NCBI GenBank assembly: GCA_947258585.1
Contig: CAMYIZ010000029.1
Coordinates: 1 to 45,673 of the forward strand
DNA from: an uncultured Haliea sp.
GTDB taxonomy: Bacteria; Pseudomonadota; Gammaproteobacteria; Pseudomonadales; Halieaceae
Direction of reading: 5' to 3'
Length of the DNA: 45,673 bases
Part shown: piece by piece, positions 6,606-15,306 of the stretch
Layout: the number at the start of each line of letters is the position of its first letter
Position numbering within the stretch: the first letter of the stretch is position 1
Program-made: the position numbers and the translations under genes
The notes under the pieces: generated by a model
The model's database searches: none
Told to the model about the DNA's origin: nothing
The model's input: only the letters and a program-made list of their open reading frames with translations

Positions 6606-7337
6606 ATGAATACCCGCTCCATGCCCCACCGCCACTTTGGCGTCGACGGCTGCAAGGGTGGCTGGTTCTACGTGTGCCTGGCGAGCGAGGGTTTATCCCA
6701 CGGCGTTGTTCCCCACGTCAGTGCCCTCCTGGCGCAGGCTAGAGCTGCGGATGCTGTACTCATCGATATCCCCATCGGCCTGCTGGATGGCGGCCCCGAT
6801 GGGCGACGGTGCGACGCGGAGGCGCGGCGCCTGCTCGGTCCGCGCGCGTCCAGCGTGTTCAATGCGCCCGTCCGGGGCGTCCTGGGCCAGCAGAGCTATG
6901 CGGAAGCCAACGCCTGCAGCCGCGAGCTGGCGGGCAAGGGCCTGAGCAAGCAGACCTGGAACATCTGTGCCAAGATCCGCGAGGTAGACGACGTGCTGCG
7001 CACGGATGCCAGGGCCCGCAACATTCTCCACGAGGCACACCCCGAGCTGTGCTTCTTCGGCCTGGCGGGCGGGCGCCCCATGCAGCACAACAAGAAGACC
7101 GAATCCGGCTTCACCGAGCGCCTGGCGCTGCTTGAGCAGTATCTGCCCGCAGCCGGCGAGTTCGTTGCGGCCGCCCTCGCCAGCTACCCGCGCTCACGGG
7201 TGGCGAGAGACGACCTCGTGGACGCCACCGTGTGTGCGCTGACGGCGTCCATGCAGCAGCACTGGCGCAGTGTCCCGGCCGCCGACGAGTACGATGCCGC
7301 AGGCCTGGCCATGAAAATCCTGTACTGCCAGCCATGA
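6606..7337 (+). CDS. DUF429 family protein
   Basis: This 243-residue protein belongs to the DUF429 family, proteins of unknown function with an RNase H-like fold (predicted nuclease; family knowledge). Marks are GVDGCKGGW at residues 12-20 (the family's G-V-D-x-x-x-x-G-W start with the first Asp), VLIDIPIGL (second acid), RRCDAEARRLLG, SVFNAPVR, HEAHPELCF with Glu in the middle, and RDDLVDATVCAL near the end. It starts 6 bases after the AEC stop, so the two are probably cotranscribed. An ATG five codons in (6621) is an alternative start. Confidence 0.85.
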   Translation: MNTRSMPHRHFGVDGCKGGWFYVCLASEGLSHGVVPHVSALLAQARAADAVLIDIPIGLLDGGPDGRRCDAEARRLLGPRASSVFNAPVRGVLGQQSYAEANACSRELAGKGLSKQTWNICAKIREVDDVLRTDARARNILHEAHPELCFFGLAGGRPMQHNKKTESGFTERLALLEQYLPAAGEFVAAALASYPRSRVARDDLVDATVCALTASMQQHWRSVPAADEYDAAGLAMKILYCQP

Positions 7338-7459
7338 GCGTCTACACTCAGGCATCTGGGACGCCCTGTGTGCTGTAGCGCACGGACAGTGAACCCGGTT
7401 TCAGCCCAATCTGCCGCCAGGCAGCCCTGCTTCCAATACCCGACAAGGAGTAACACCTT

Positions 7460-7612
7460 ATGGATTTGAGCCTCGCCCTGACACCCGTCGTTTCCCTGAT
7501 TGCCGGTATTCTCATTTTCGTTTTCCCGCGCCTGTTGGCCAAGATCGTCGCCATCTACCTGATTGCCGTGGGCATCATCGGGCTGCTGGGAGCGGGCAAC
7601 TTCCAAATCTGA
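7460..7612 (+). CDS. Small DUF3096-type inner-membrane protein
   Basis: This 50-residue gene starts at the ATG at 7460 with AAGGAG (7445-7450) upstream and ends 13 bases before the next gene. The protein is two hydrophobic helices joined by a short basic turn (V-F-P-R-L-L-A-K): VVSLIAGILIF and IVAIYLIAVGIIGLLG. This pattern (hydrophobic-FPRLL-IVAIYLI-GLLG) matches the DUF3096 family of short two-helix membrane proteins. The function is unknown. It may be cotranscribed with the M48 protease behind it. Confidence 0.8.
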   Translation: MDLSLALTPVVSLIAGILIFVFPRLLAKIVAIYLIAVGIIGLLGAGNFQI

Positions 7613-7625
7613 CAGGGCAAAAACC

Positions 7626-9053
7626 ATGATGCGCCTCGCTGTTGCCGTCTTCGCCCTGTCGCTGACCGCCTGCGCGGTCAATCCGGTTACCGGTGATCGG
7701 CAGTTGGCGCTGGTGTCCGAAGCCCAGGAAATCCAGATCGGGCGCGAAGTCGCCGGCTCTGCCGAACAGCAGTTCGGCCTGGTCAAGGACGACGAACTGC
7801 AGGCGTATATACAAAGGCTCGGCGACCAGCTGGCAATGGCCTCCGAGCGGCCGGAGCTGCCCTGGACCTTCCGGGTGGTCGACGAACCGACGCCGAATGC
7901 ATTTGCCGCGCCGGGAGGATTCATCTACTTCACCCGTGGCCTGCTGGCGATGATGCGCAATGAAGCGGAGCTGGTCAGCGTACTCGGCCACGAGATCGGT
8001 CACGTCACCGCGCGCCACTCGGTCACCATGATGAGCCGGGCCCAGCTGGCCCAGTTGGGGATCGGCATCGGTTCGATTCTCAGCCCGACCGTGGCGCAGT
8101 TCGGAGACCTGGCGGCGGGCGGCCTGCAGCTGCTGTTCCTGAAGTACGGGCGCGATGCGGAGCGCCAGGCAGATGATCTCGGCTACCGCTATTCCCTGGA
8201 GCAGGGCTATGACGTGCGCGAGATGGTGAATGTCTTTGCCGCCCTGCAGCAGTCTGCAGAGCTGGCAGGCCAGAACCCGGTGCCGAACTGGCAGGCGTCA
8301 CACCCCTACCCGGCAGAGCGGATCCAGCGCATCAACAAGCAGCTGGCCTCATTGCCCCCGGCATCCCCTCCTCGCCGCATTGGCGAGGACGACTATCTGC
8401 AACGAATCGACGGGCTCGACTATGGTGAGAATCCGCGCGAAGGCTTTTTCGATGACAATCGTTTCCTGCACCCGGACCTGGCCTTCCGCCTTGATTTCCC
8501 CCCGGGCTGGCGCAGACAGAATCTGTCCCGGGCCGTCATCGCCGGCAGTCCGCAGGAGGATGCAATCATCCAGATGACGGTGGTTCCCGGCAGCCTCAAG
8601 GAGGCGGCCAACACATTCTTCAGCCAACAGGGACTGACGGCCGGCAGGGTAGGTTCACAGAAGGTCAACGGCCTGCCCGCGATTGCTGGCAACTTCGAGA
8701 TGCAAACCGAGCAGACGAAACTCGGCGGAACCGTAACCTTTGTTGAGCTGGCCGGCCGCACCTACATGATACTGGGCTATGCGCCTGCCCAGCAGCGCGC
8801 CAAATACGACAAGACCTTCCGTGCCAGCATGAACAGCTTCGCGCGCCTCACCAATGCCGCGGCGCTCAACAAGCAGCCACTGAAATTGTGCATTGTGCGC
8901 CTGCCGCGCGCAATGTCGCTGGAGGCATTCAACAGCGCCTACCCCTCCGACATTCCACTCGCTGAACTGGCCCTGATCAATCATCTGCGCGGACCGGAGG
9001 ATGTCATGCCGGCGAACTTCCGCGCCAAGCGGGTCATCGACGCGAGCCCATAG
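7626..9053 (+). CDS. M48 (BepA/LoiP-like) zinc metalloprotease lipoprotein
   Basis: The protein has 475 residues. The N-terminus is a lipoprotein signal with lipobox L-T-A-C soon after the start and a following AVNPVTG, common in periplasmic M48 proteases. HEIGHVTARHS at 122-132 gives the zinc motif H-E-x-x-H; the third ligand is Glu in the ERQADDLG segment (about residue 180). The domain is followed by a region of about 200 residues (from the ENPREGFFDDN segment) with an FPPGW strand, as in longer M48 proteins of gammaproteobacteria. The likely role is quality control of outer-membrane proteins, facing the periplasm. The frame is open upstream to 7563, but the ATG at 7626 gives the signal peptide. 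Confidence 0.9.
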   Translation: MMRLAVAVFALSLTACAVNPVTGDRQLALVSEAQEIQIGREVAGSAEQQFGLVKDDELQAYIQRLGDQLAMASERPELPWTFRVVDEPTPNAFAAPGGFIYFTRGLLAMMRNEAELVSVLGHEIGHVTARHSVTMMSRAQLAQLGIGIGSILSPTVAQFGDLAAGGLQLLFLKYGRDAERQADDLGYRYSLEQGYDVREMVNVFAALQQSAELAGQNPVPNWQASHPYPAERIQRINKQLASLPPASPPRRIGEDDYLQRIDGLDYGENPREGFFDDNRFLHPDLAFRLDFPPGWRRQNLSRAVIAGSPQEDAIIQMTVVPGSLKEAANTFFSQQGLTAGRVGSQKVNGLPAIAGNFEMQTEQTKLGGTVTFVELAGRTYMILGYAPAQQRAKYDKTFRASMNSFARLTNAAALNKQPLKLCIVRLPRAMSLEAFNSAYPSDIPLAELALINHLRGPEDVMPANFRAKRVIDASP

Positions 9054-9089
9054 GCAACGAGTCGCCGAGATTCCTTCAAGGAGTGCGCC

Positions 9090-9887
9090 GTGAATACAGA
9101 GACCGTCTTTGTCGATATAGCGGGCCCGGTCTGCACCATTACCCTGAACCGTCCGCACAAGCGCAATGCCGTCGACCGCCCCACCGCGGACGCCCTGCGC
9201 GCGGCCTTCGAGCAGTTCGAGCGCGATGACAGCCTGCGGGTGGCGGTGCTGTGCGGCGCCGGTGGCAACTTTTGCGCGGGCGCCGACCTGACAGCGATGG
9301 GCGACCCGACACTGCGCAACGAGCTTGACGCGGAGGGGGCCGGTCCCGGCCCCATGGGGCCGAGCCGGATGCAGCTGGCCAAGCCGGTAATCGCGGCAGT
9401 GGAGGGCTACGCGGTGGCCGGCGGCCTGGAACTGGCGCTGCTGTGCGACCTGCGGGTAGCGGCGGAATCCGCCGTGTTCGGGGTATTCTGCCGGCGCTGG
9501 GGCGTGCCCCTGATCGACGGCGGCACGGTGCGCCTGCCGCGTATTGTAGGCCAGGGCCGGGCCCTGGACATGATCCTCAGCGGGCGCCCGGTGGCCGCCG
9601 CGGAGGCGCTGCAGATGGGGCTGGCCAATCGCGTGGTCGCGGATGGCACCGCCCGCGCCACCGCCGAGGCACTGGCAGCGGAGATCGCCGCCTTCCCCCA
9701 GCAGTGTATGCTGGCGGACCGGGCTTCAGCGCTGCAGCAGTGGGATCTCGACTTCGCCGCGGCACTGCAGAACGAGGGACGGCGAGGCTATCCGGTGGTC
9801 TTCGCCGAGGCCATCGCCGGCGCCGGGCGATTTGCCGACGGCGCGGGGCGCCACGGCGCGTTCCAGACCCAAACCGGCAAGGACTGA
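9090..9887 (+). CDS. Crotonase/enoyl-CoA hydratase family protein
   Basis: This 265-residue protein has the crotonase fold, which hydrates or isomerises acyl-CoAs. The GTG at 9090 is chosen because AAGGAG lies 6 bases upstream and the sequence starts with the usual first strand (VFVDIAGPVCTITLNRPHKRNAV). The oxyanion-hole segments are AGGNFCAGADL and GYAVAGGLELALLCDLRVA. In the catalytic region RRWGVPLIDGGTVRLPRIVG the position of the first catalytic Glu is not occupied, while Asp is present in the loop. The substrate is unknown. It follows the protease by 36 bases and precedes thpR by 35, so it may sit in a short operon unrelated to the valine operon. Confidence 0.87.
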   Translation: MNTETVFVDIAGPVCTITLNRPHKRNAVDRPTADALRAAFEQFERDDSLRVAVLCGAGGNFCAGADLTAMGDPTLRNELDAEGAGPGPMGPSRMQLAKPVIAAVEGYAVAGGLELALLCDLRVAAESAVFGVFCRRWGVPLIDGGTVRLPRIVGQGRALDMILSGRPVAAAEALQMGLANRVVADGTARATAEALAAEIAAFPQQCMLADRASALQQWDLDFAAALQNEGRRGYPVVFAEAIAGAGRFADGAGRHGAFQTQTGKD

Positions 9888-9922
9888 CCCGGGCCGAGAA
9901 CAGCCCGCGAGGACATCTCCCC

Positions 9923-10444
9923 ATGCGCATTTTTTTTGGCCTGGAACTGGATCCCGATGCCCGCCGGGCGCTTTCCGACTGGCGTGACCGCCACGGTTTC
10001 GCTGACGGCCGCGCGGTACCTGCCGTCAACTTCCACCTCACCCTGGCGTTCATCGGCGCGGTGGACAACCGGAAGCTGGACACGCTGTGCCGGGCAGTAG
10101 ACGACTGGGACCCGGACACAGGGTTCGGCGAGGTGGTGCTGGACCAGGTGGGCTACTGGCCCAAACCCGGCATTTACTGGGCGGGACCGTCGCAGCCAGC
10201 GCCGGCGCTGGCGGCACTGGCGCGCAAACTGCAGCACCTGGGCGGCCAGGTCGGGGCGAGGCTGGAGAAAAAGCCCTTTGCACCGCATGTCACCCTGTAC
10301 CGGAGCTGCACGGCACCGCCGCCCGCGCCCGCCGCCCCGCCCACCGTTACCCTGGCCTACGATCACTTCACCCTGTTCGAATCACACATGGGCCGGCTGG
10401 GTGTGAGCTATCGGGCCGTGGAGCACTGGCCCCTGGGTCGCTAG
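9923..10444 (+). CDS. thpR: RNA 2',3'-cyclic phosphodiesterase (2H family)
   Basis: This 173-residue protein of the LigT/ThpR family opens 2',3'-cyclic phosphate ends of RNA in the cytoplasm. The two catalytic H-x-T-x motifs are HLTL at 38-41 and HVTL at 122-125. The N-terminus MRIFFGLELD and the segment YWPKPGIYWAGP are typical of the family, and the length is standard. Its TAG (10442-10444) overlaps the TAG of the convergent SDR gene in the palindromic tetramer CTAG, so the two genes end inside each other. Confidence 0.9.
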   Translation: MRIFFGLELDPDARRALSDWRDRHGFADGRAVPAVNFHLTLAFIGAVDNRKLDTLCRAVDDWDPDTGFGEVVLDQVGYWPKPGIYWAGPSQPAPALAALARKLQHLGGQVGARLEKKPFAPHVTLYRSCTAPPPAPAAPPTVTLAYDHFTLFESHMGRLGVSYRAVEHWPLGR

Positions 10445-11316
10445 AGCTGTGGCACTTCCGCCTCGTCAATCGGCAGCTCGGCGCGACCGATGCGCTCGGC
10501 CCGCTGCTGCAGGGTCTGCGCCGCGTCCTCCAGCCCGATCATGATCACAAAGCGCTGCTCGCGGATGCCCTGCAAGCAGTACTGGGCCAGCTCGTCCAGG
10601 TCCTGGAACTGCAGCTCCCAGCCGGCGCTGGCGGCGGCCTCCTTGAACTGCTCGATAGTGGGCGCCGGGATCGCCGGCTGCTCCCGCGCCAGCGTCTGCG
10701 GCCGGTTGCGGTCCGTGGTCCAGATGCCCGTATCCAGCAGGCCGCCGGAGGGGTAGAACACCGAGGCGCCCAGTGCCGTGCCCTGGGACTTCAGCTGCGC
10801 CGCCAGGCACTCGGTGAGGCAGGATACCGCCGCCTTGCTGGAGGCGTACACGGACTGGTAGGGCAGCGCGGAAATGCCGCCATCGCCGGAAGACGTATTG
10901 ACGACATAGCCCGGCTCGCCGGAGGCGATCATGCGCGGGACAAAGGCCTGGATACCGTGCACCACCCCCAGCACATTGACCCCGTGCACCCACTTCCAGT
11001 CGTTGGGGGTGGTCTCCCAGATATTGGCGGAAGGCGCGGCGACACCGGCATTGTTGAACAGCAGGTGGCAGCGACCGTGGCGCTCGAATACCTGATCAGC
11101 AAGGCGCGTGACCGAAGCCGCATCTGCCACATCCGTGACCACGCCGCTGATATCGCCGAGCCCGGCGAATTCCGCGGTAACGCGGTCCAGGGCGGACTGC
11201 TCGACATCGGCCACCACCACATGGGCGCCCTCCTGCAGCAGGGCCTTGACCAGGGCGCGGCCAATACCGCTGGCGCCACCGGTGACTACTGCCACCGTAT
11301 CGGAAAAATTCTGCAT
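10441..11316 (-). CDS. Short-chain dehydrogenase/reductase (SDR)
   Basis: This 291-residue classical SDR uses NAD(P) to oxidise or reduce a hydroxyl/keto group. The cofactor loop is TGGASGIGR near residue 12, the structural NNAG follows, and the active-site Ser lies before YASSK (the Y-x-x-x-K pair). Asp in VVVADVEQ at the end of the second strand points to NAD. I start at the ATG at 11316 (AGAAGG about 10 bases upstream) rather than the in-frame ATG at 11349, because the fold begins right after it. The C-terminus is longer than in most SDRs and ends in helical sequence. It is divergent from the exported amidohydrolase with 163 bases between, which contain an inverted repeat CTTGC-N7-GCAAG at 11371-11387. 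It probably belongs to the catabolic cluster. Confidence 0.9.
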   Translation of the reverse strand: MQNFSDTVAVVTGGASGIGRALVKALLQEGAHVVVADVEQSALDRVTAEFAGLGDISGVVTDVADAASVTRLADQVFERHGRCHLLFNNAGVAAPSANIWETTPNDWKWVHGVNVLGVVHGIQAFVPRMIASGEPGYVVNTSSGDGGISALPYQSVYASSKAAVSCLTECLAAQLKSQGTALGASVFYPSGGLLDTGIWTTDRNRPQTLAREQPAIPAPTIEQFKEAAASAGWELQFQDLDELAQYCLQGIREQRFVIMIGLEDAAQTLQQRAERIGRAELPIDEAEVPQL

Positions 11317-11479
11317 GTCACTGCTACCTTCTGTTATTGGAGTGGGCACAGTATCCGCAGCGGGGGGTGGCTTGCCCAGCCCGCAAGGGTATTAGCGCCC
11401 GTCAGTTCAAGTTACGCGACTCCCGACAGATCGACTACCATTGAGATTCCATTTTCAACCAGAACGAGAAGCGCTGAGC

Positions 11480-12949
11480 ATGGCCAAACAACCGCAGCAG
11501 GACCCGGACGGCACCCGCCTGCCGATCAAGCTGGACAGCACCTCCAACGGCGAGTTCATGCCCATCCCGCTGGACGCCATTCACCACCACGCCAACCGCC
11601 TGGCCCTGGCAAACGCCGACCGCAACGCCAGGCGCCGGGGTGTCGACCGCCGCTCGTTCCTGGTGAGCGCCTGCGGTGCCGCCAGCACTCTGCTGGCCTT
11701 CAACAGCGCCTACGCCGCCAGCGGCGAGCGCGGCGGTTACTTTGAACTGGACCCGGAAGCGGCCCTGGACCCCGAGCTGGCCGCAGCGGGCGTCGAAGGC
11801 AAGGAATTCATCTTCGACGTGCAGGGCCACTTCGTGAACCCCACCGGCGCCTGGACCGAAAAGCTGCCGGAGGATGCCCGCCCCCTGTCCGGCATGCCCA
11901 ATGCCAGTTGCGCGGAGGGTGAGGGTCCCGGCCGCGCCTACCTGGACTGCTTCAACTCGGAGCAGTTCGTGCAGGACGTGTTCATGGATTCCGATACGGA
12001 CCTGATGGTGCTGTCCTTCGTGCCCTCGCGCGCGGACTCCGAGCCGCTCACCATCGAGGAGGCGGCGGCCACTGCGGAAATTGTCGAACGCATGCAGGGC
12101 AGCCACCGCCTGCTGCTGCACGGCCGTGTCAATCCCAACCAGCCCGGGGATCTGGATGCCATGGACCAGCTGGCAGAGCACTGGGGCGTCAGTGCCTGGA
12201 AGACGTATACCCAGTGGGGGCCGGAGGGGAAGGGCTTCTGGCTGGACGACGAAGACACCGGCATTCCCTTCCTGGAAAAGGCGCGGGCGCTGGGGGTGAA
12301 GATCGTGGCGATACACAAGGGCCTGCCCTTCGGCCCGGACTCCTACGAACACTCCACCTGTGCCGACATCGGCCGGGCCGCCAGGCTGTACCCGGATATC
12401 AGCTTCCTGGTCTACCACTCGGGCTATGTGGCGGGTGTCAGCGAAGGGCCCTACGACCCGAACCGGGAGGACGGCATCGACGCCCTGGTGACCTCGCTGC
12501 GGGACAACGGCATCGGCCCCAACAGCAACGTCTTCGCGGAGCTGGGCAGCACCTGGCGTTTCCTGATGCGCGACCCGGACAGCGCCGCCCACAGCCTGGG
12601 CAAGCTGCTGAGCTACGTGGGCGAAGACAACGTGCTCTGGGGCACGGATTCGATCTGGTACGGCTCACCCCAGGACCAGATCCAGGCCTTCCGCAGCTTC
12701 CAGATCACAGACAGGTTACAGCAGATGTACGGCTACCCGAAGATGACGGCGGCTCTGCGCGCCAAGGTATTCGGTCTCAACGCGCTCAAGCCCTATGGCC
12801 AGCAGGTCGCAGACCTGTTGCCCGGCTTCGGCCTGGACAGGGTTGCGGCGCTGCGCAGCGACTACCGCGCCCAGCCCGACCCGCACTTTCGCACCTACGG
12901 CCCCAGGAGCCGGCGCGAATTTCTCAATCTGATGCGCTGGGGAGCCTGA
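11480..12949 (+). CDS. Tat-exported amidohydrolase-2 family protein
   Basis: This 489-residue protein has the amidohydrolase-2 (PF04909) TIM-barrel fold, a metal-dependent hydrolase or decarboxylase family. A twin-arginine signal D-R-R-S-F-L (residues 56-61) plus a hydrophobic stretch to A-Y-A-A near 80 predicts export of the folded enzyme. The 55 residues in front of the RR pair are unusually many. In the barrel the first metal site reads FDVQGHF in place of the common D-x-H-x-H. IAIHKGL, LVYHSGY and WGTDSIWYG carry the later His and the Asp. The start at 11480 is preferred over 11441 because it follows a purine-rich stretch. It points towards the MFS gene and ends 24 bases from that gene's stop. 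The substrate is unknown. Confidence 0.85.
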   Translation: MAKQPQQDPDGTRLPIKLDSTSNGEFMPIPLDAIHHHANRLALANADRNARRRGVDRRSFLVSACGAASTLLAFNSAYAASGERGGYFELDPEAALDPELAAAGVEGKEFIFDVQGHFVNPTGAWTEKLPEDARPLSGMPNASCAEGEGPGRAYLDCFNSEQFVQDVFMDSDTDLMVLSFVPSRADSEPLTIEEAAATAEIVERMQGSHRLLLHGRVNPNQPGDLDAMDQLAEHWGVSAWKTYTQWGPEGKGFWLDDEDTGIPFLEKARALGVKIVAIHKGLPFGPDSYEHSTCADIGRAARLYPDISFLVYHSGYVAGVSEGPYDPNREDGIDALVTSLRDNGIGPNSNVFAELGSTWRFLMRDPDSAAHSLGKLLSYVGEDNVLWGTDSIWYGSPQDQIQAFRSFQITDRLQQMYGYPKMTAALRAKVFGLNALKPYGQQVADLLPGFGLDRVAALRSDYRAQPDPHFRTYGPRSRREFLNLMRWGA

Positions 12950-12973
12950 GCCTGGCACAGTGCTCCCGCGCGC

Positions 12974-14314
12974 TCACTGGTCCGTCGCCACGAGATCGCG
13001 GTAGGGCCGCAGCGCGCGCAGGAACAGCAGCGACGCGGTGACTGCCACCGCAATGCCGACAATGGCCAGTGACTCACCCACCAGCGCCCGGTCCTGGACG
13101 ATGTAGTCTGTGCACAGCGCTATCAGCGTGGGACCAAGGCCCATGCCGACGCCGCTGGTCATCACCACATACACGCCGGCAATCACCCCCCGCATGGTAC
13201 CGGGCGTGATGTTCTGGAGCGTGCTGGCGGCCAGCGCCAGCGGCAGGGTGACCAGCACGCTGGCGGCGACCACAGCCGCCAGGGCGACGTTGACACTGGA
13301 GGTCAGGGGCAGGACCAGCAGGAACGGGCACACGCCGAGGCTGGCGTAGCAGGCCAGTCGCAGGGGATAATCGACGATCCCGCGGGCAGCCATCCAGCGC
13401 CCTATAACCGGCCCGCTGAGCACGCCCGCCGAGCCCGACAGCAGCGCGATAAAGCCGTAGCGCAGGCCCGCTTCCTGTACGCTGAGATCGAAGGTGCGCA
13501 CCAGGTAGCTCGGCACCCAGGCCTGCAGGCCGTAGAGCACGATGACCAGCAGCGGAACGCCGACGAGGAGCGCGGTGTAGATGCGGGCCTGGTTCATCAG
13601 TACCTGTACGATTCCCGCGGACGGCCGGCCGGTCTCCGCCGCAGCGGCGCCGACGGGATGCAGCGACGACTGCATGCGTACAGGCTCCATGACCCGCAGA
13701 AACAGCAATGCGACCAGCACGCCCGGCGCGCCCACCACCATAAAGGTCACCTGCCAGGGCTTCAGGTCCCCCACCAGCGGCAGGCTGACAACCGAGACAT
13801 CGGCCATCATGCCCATCAGGGCGCCGCCGAGAATCATGGAGAAGCCGGCGCCGAGGTAGGGGCCCATGAGGAAGACGCTGATCGGAAACCCGCGCCGCTC
13901 CGGCGGAAAATAGTCCGCCATCATGGACCAGGCCGCCGGGGTCAGCGCCGCCTCGCCCATGCCCACCGCGGCGCGCGCCGCGAACAATTGCCGGAAGCTG
14001 TTGGCGAGGCCACAGGCGGCGGTCGCCAGGCTCCAGAACAGCACCCCCCCGGCCACGATCAGTTTGCGCGAATGCGTATCCGCCAGGCGCCCCAGGGGGA
14101 TACTGAACAGGATATAGGTGATGATGAAGGCGAAACCCTGGAGCAGGCTCATCTGGGTGTCACTGATCTGCAGGTCCTGTTGAATCGGCTCGACCAGCAG
14201 ATTCACGATCTGGCGGTCGACAAAGGACAGCATATAGGCGAACGTCAGCAGCAGTGTCACCCGCCAGGCGAGCCTGGACGATGGGTACGCTGCTTCCCGG
14301 TTGTCACTGCTCAT
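12974..14314 (-). CDS. MFS transporter
   Basis: This 446-residue protein has twelve predicted membrane helices. The early segment LSFVDRQIVNLLVEPIQQDLQISDTQMSLLQGFAF is cut here into its parts: the D-R family mark in helix 1 and the loop before helix 2. The G-R-L-A-D-x-x-x-R-K motif (motif A) follows helix 2. This is the spinster/GudP-like MFS type frequently found beside catabolic genes for organic acids and aromatics. Its ATG overlaps the last 11 bases of the NmrA-like gene, and AGAGG is placed 7 bases upstream within that gene, so they are translationally coupled. It probably imports or exports the product of the cluster's pathway. Confidence 0.88.
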   Translation of the reverse strand: MSSDNREAAYPSSRLAWRVTLLLTFAYMLSFVDRQIVNLLVEPIQQDLQISDTQMSLLQGFAFIITYILFSIPLGRLADTHSRKLIVAGGVLFWSLATAACGLANSFRQLFAARAAVGMGEAALTPAAWSMMADYFPPERRGFPISVFLMGPYLGAGFSMILGGALMGMMADVSVVSLPLVGDLKPWQVTFMVVGAPGVLVALLFLRVMEPVRMQSSLHPVGAAAAETGRPSAGIVQVLMNQARIYTALLVGVPLLVIVLYGLQAWVPSYLVRTFDLSVQEAGLRYGFIALLSGSAGVLSGPVIGRWMAARGIVDYPLRLACYASLGVCPFLLVLPLTSSVNVALAAVVAASVLVTLPLALAASTLQNITPGTMRGVIAGVYVVMTSGVGMGLGPTLIALCTDYIVQDRALVGESLAIVGIAVAVTASLLFLRALRPYRDLVATDQ

Positions 14315-15239
14315 CGGTCACCTCTGGGGTAGTGGGTGGGAAAACGGGGTGGAGCCTGGCCCAGTCCTCGACTCGCAGCAGAGGCAGGGCATGCCGTTGC
14401 CGGAACTGTGACATGTCGACCGTGAAGGGCGATGGGCGCTGAGTGTTGTACCAAGTGTAGATAGCGCGGAGGTCCTCCGCTATGCGCTCTTCCGCGGCGC
14501 GCTCGCCGCCGCCAAACAGCGCCCCCATGCGCCGGGCGAACTCCGCCACGGGCAGGCTCTCGAAGCGAATCTCGCGCCCCCAGGCCCGGCTCAGGGCCGC
14601 GGCGGTCTCAGCGCCGCGCAGGGCCTCGGGCCCGCCGACAACGTAGCGTCGATCGATCGCATCGGGATCGTCGGCGAGCGCGATCATTATCCTGGCGACG
14701 TCGTCCAGGCTGATCCAGCTCACCGGCAGGTCCTCGCCGTGAGGATAGCTCAACAGCTGGCGCTCCCGCAGCGCGGGCAGCGCCCATCCCCGGAGCATGT
14801 TCTCCATGAAAATGACGGGGCAGACGGCGGTCGCCGGAACCGGCGACGCCAGCAGGTCCCGGATGATCCCGTGGCGCACATCGTGGGCAACATGGCCTAC
14901 GGGACGGTCACCCACGTACAGGCTGGCGTTGAACACAATGCGCCGGACAGTGGATTGCTCAGCGGCATGGAGGAAGTTCTGGAAGCCCTGGAGAATTGCC
15001 CCGGGGTCATTGAATGAAGCCGACGGCAGATTGAGGAATACCGTATCCACCTGCCCCAGCACTGCGGGCAGGGTGGCCGGCGCCAACAGGTCCAGCGCCA
15101 CTGGCTTGACACCGTTGGGCAATTTTGCCGGATCAGGCTGGCGCCCGGCACCCAGTACGGTATGGCCAGCCGCCGCCAGGGCAGCCGCCTGGCAGTAGCC
15201 CTGGTCCCCGGTGGCACCCACGACCAAAAAACGTTGCAT
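14304..15239 (-). CDS. NmrA-like NAD(P)-binding protein (atypical SDR)
   Basis: This 311-residue protein begins with the dinucleotide loop VVGATGDQG (residues 5-13) of the NmrA/atypical-SDR family, which binds NADP without the Tyr-Lys pair of classical SDRs. Further marks are VFLNLPSASF, RIVFNASLYVG, PVIFMENML and VSWISLDDVARI, the last three typical of NmrA proteins and NAD(P)H:quinone-type reductases. Two ATGs lie 6 bases apart (15245, 15239). GGAG is 8 bases before the second and only 2 before the first, so I choose 15239. It lies between the TonB receptor (67 bases downstream of that gene's stop) and the MFS gene, which overlaps it by 11 bases. Confidence 0.85.
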   Translation of the reverse strand: MQRFLVVGATGDQGYCQAAALAAAGHTVLGAGRQPDPAKLPNGVKPVALDLLAPATLPAVLGQVDTVFLNLPSASFNDPGAILQGFQNFLHAAEQSTVRRIVFNASLYVGDRPVGHVAHDVRHGIIRDLLASPVPATAVCPVIFMENMLRGWALPALRERQLLSYPHGEDLPVSWISLDDVARIMIALADDPDAIDRRYVVGGPEALRGAETAAALSRAWGREIRFESLPVAEFARRMGALFGGGERAAEERIAEDLRAIYTWYNTQRPSPFTVDMSQFRQRHALPLLRVEDWARLHPVFPPTTPEVTDEQ

Positions 15240-15270
15240 GGACATTACTCCAGCCAGCGCCGGGGCGGGA

Positions 15271-15302
15271 AGCGGGTTTGAGGCCCGCTCCCGGCACCCG
15301 GG
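15271..15302 (-). terminator. Two stem-loops after the TonB-receptor gene
   Basis: Directly after the receptor stop, AGCGGG/CCCGCT (15271-15276 with 15284-15289) and CCCGG/CCGGG (15290-15294 with 15298-15302) can fold into two neighbouring GC-rich hairpins. No T-run follows on the minus strand, so complete intrinsic termination is doubtful. They may stabilise the receptor mRNA or reduce read-through into the NmrA-like and MFS genes. Confidence 0.4.
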
Positions 15303-15306
15303 CTGC

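Noticed and set aside
10087-11745. 552-residue open frame on the plus strand
   Set aside because: It runs antisense through the SDR gene and over parts of two others; the Gly/Arg/His-rich composition is typical of GC-bias shadows.
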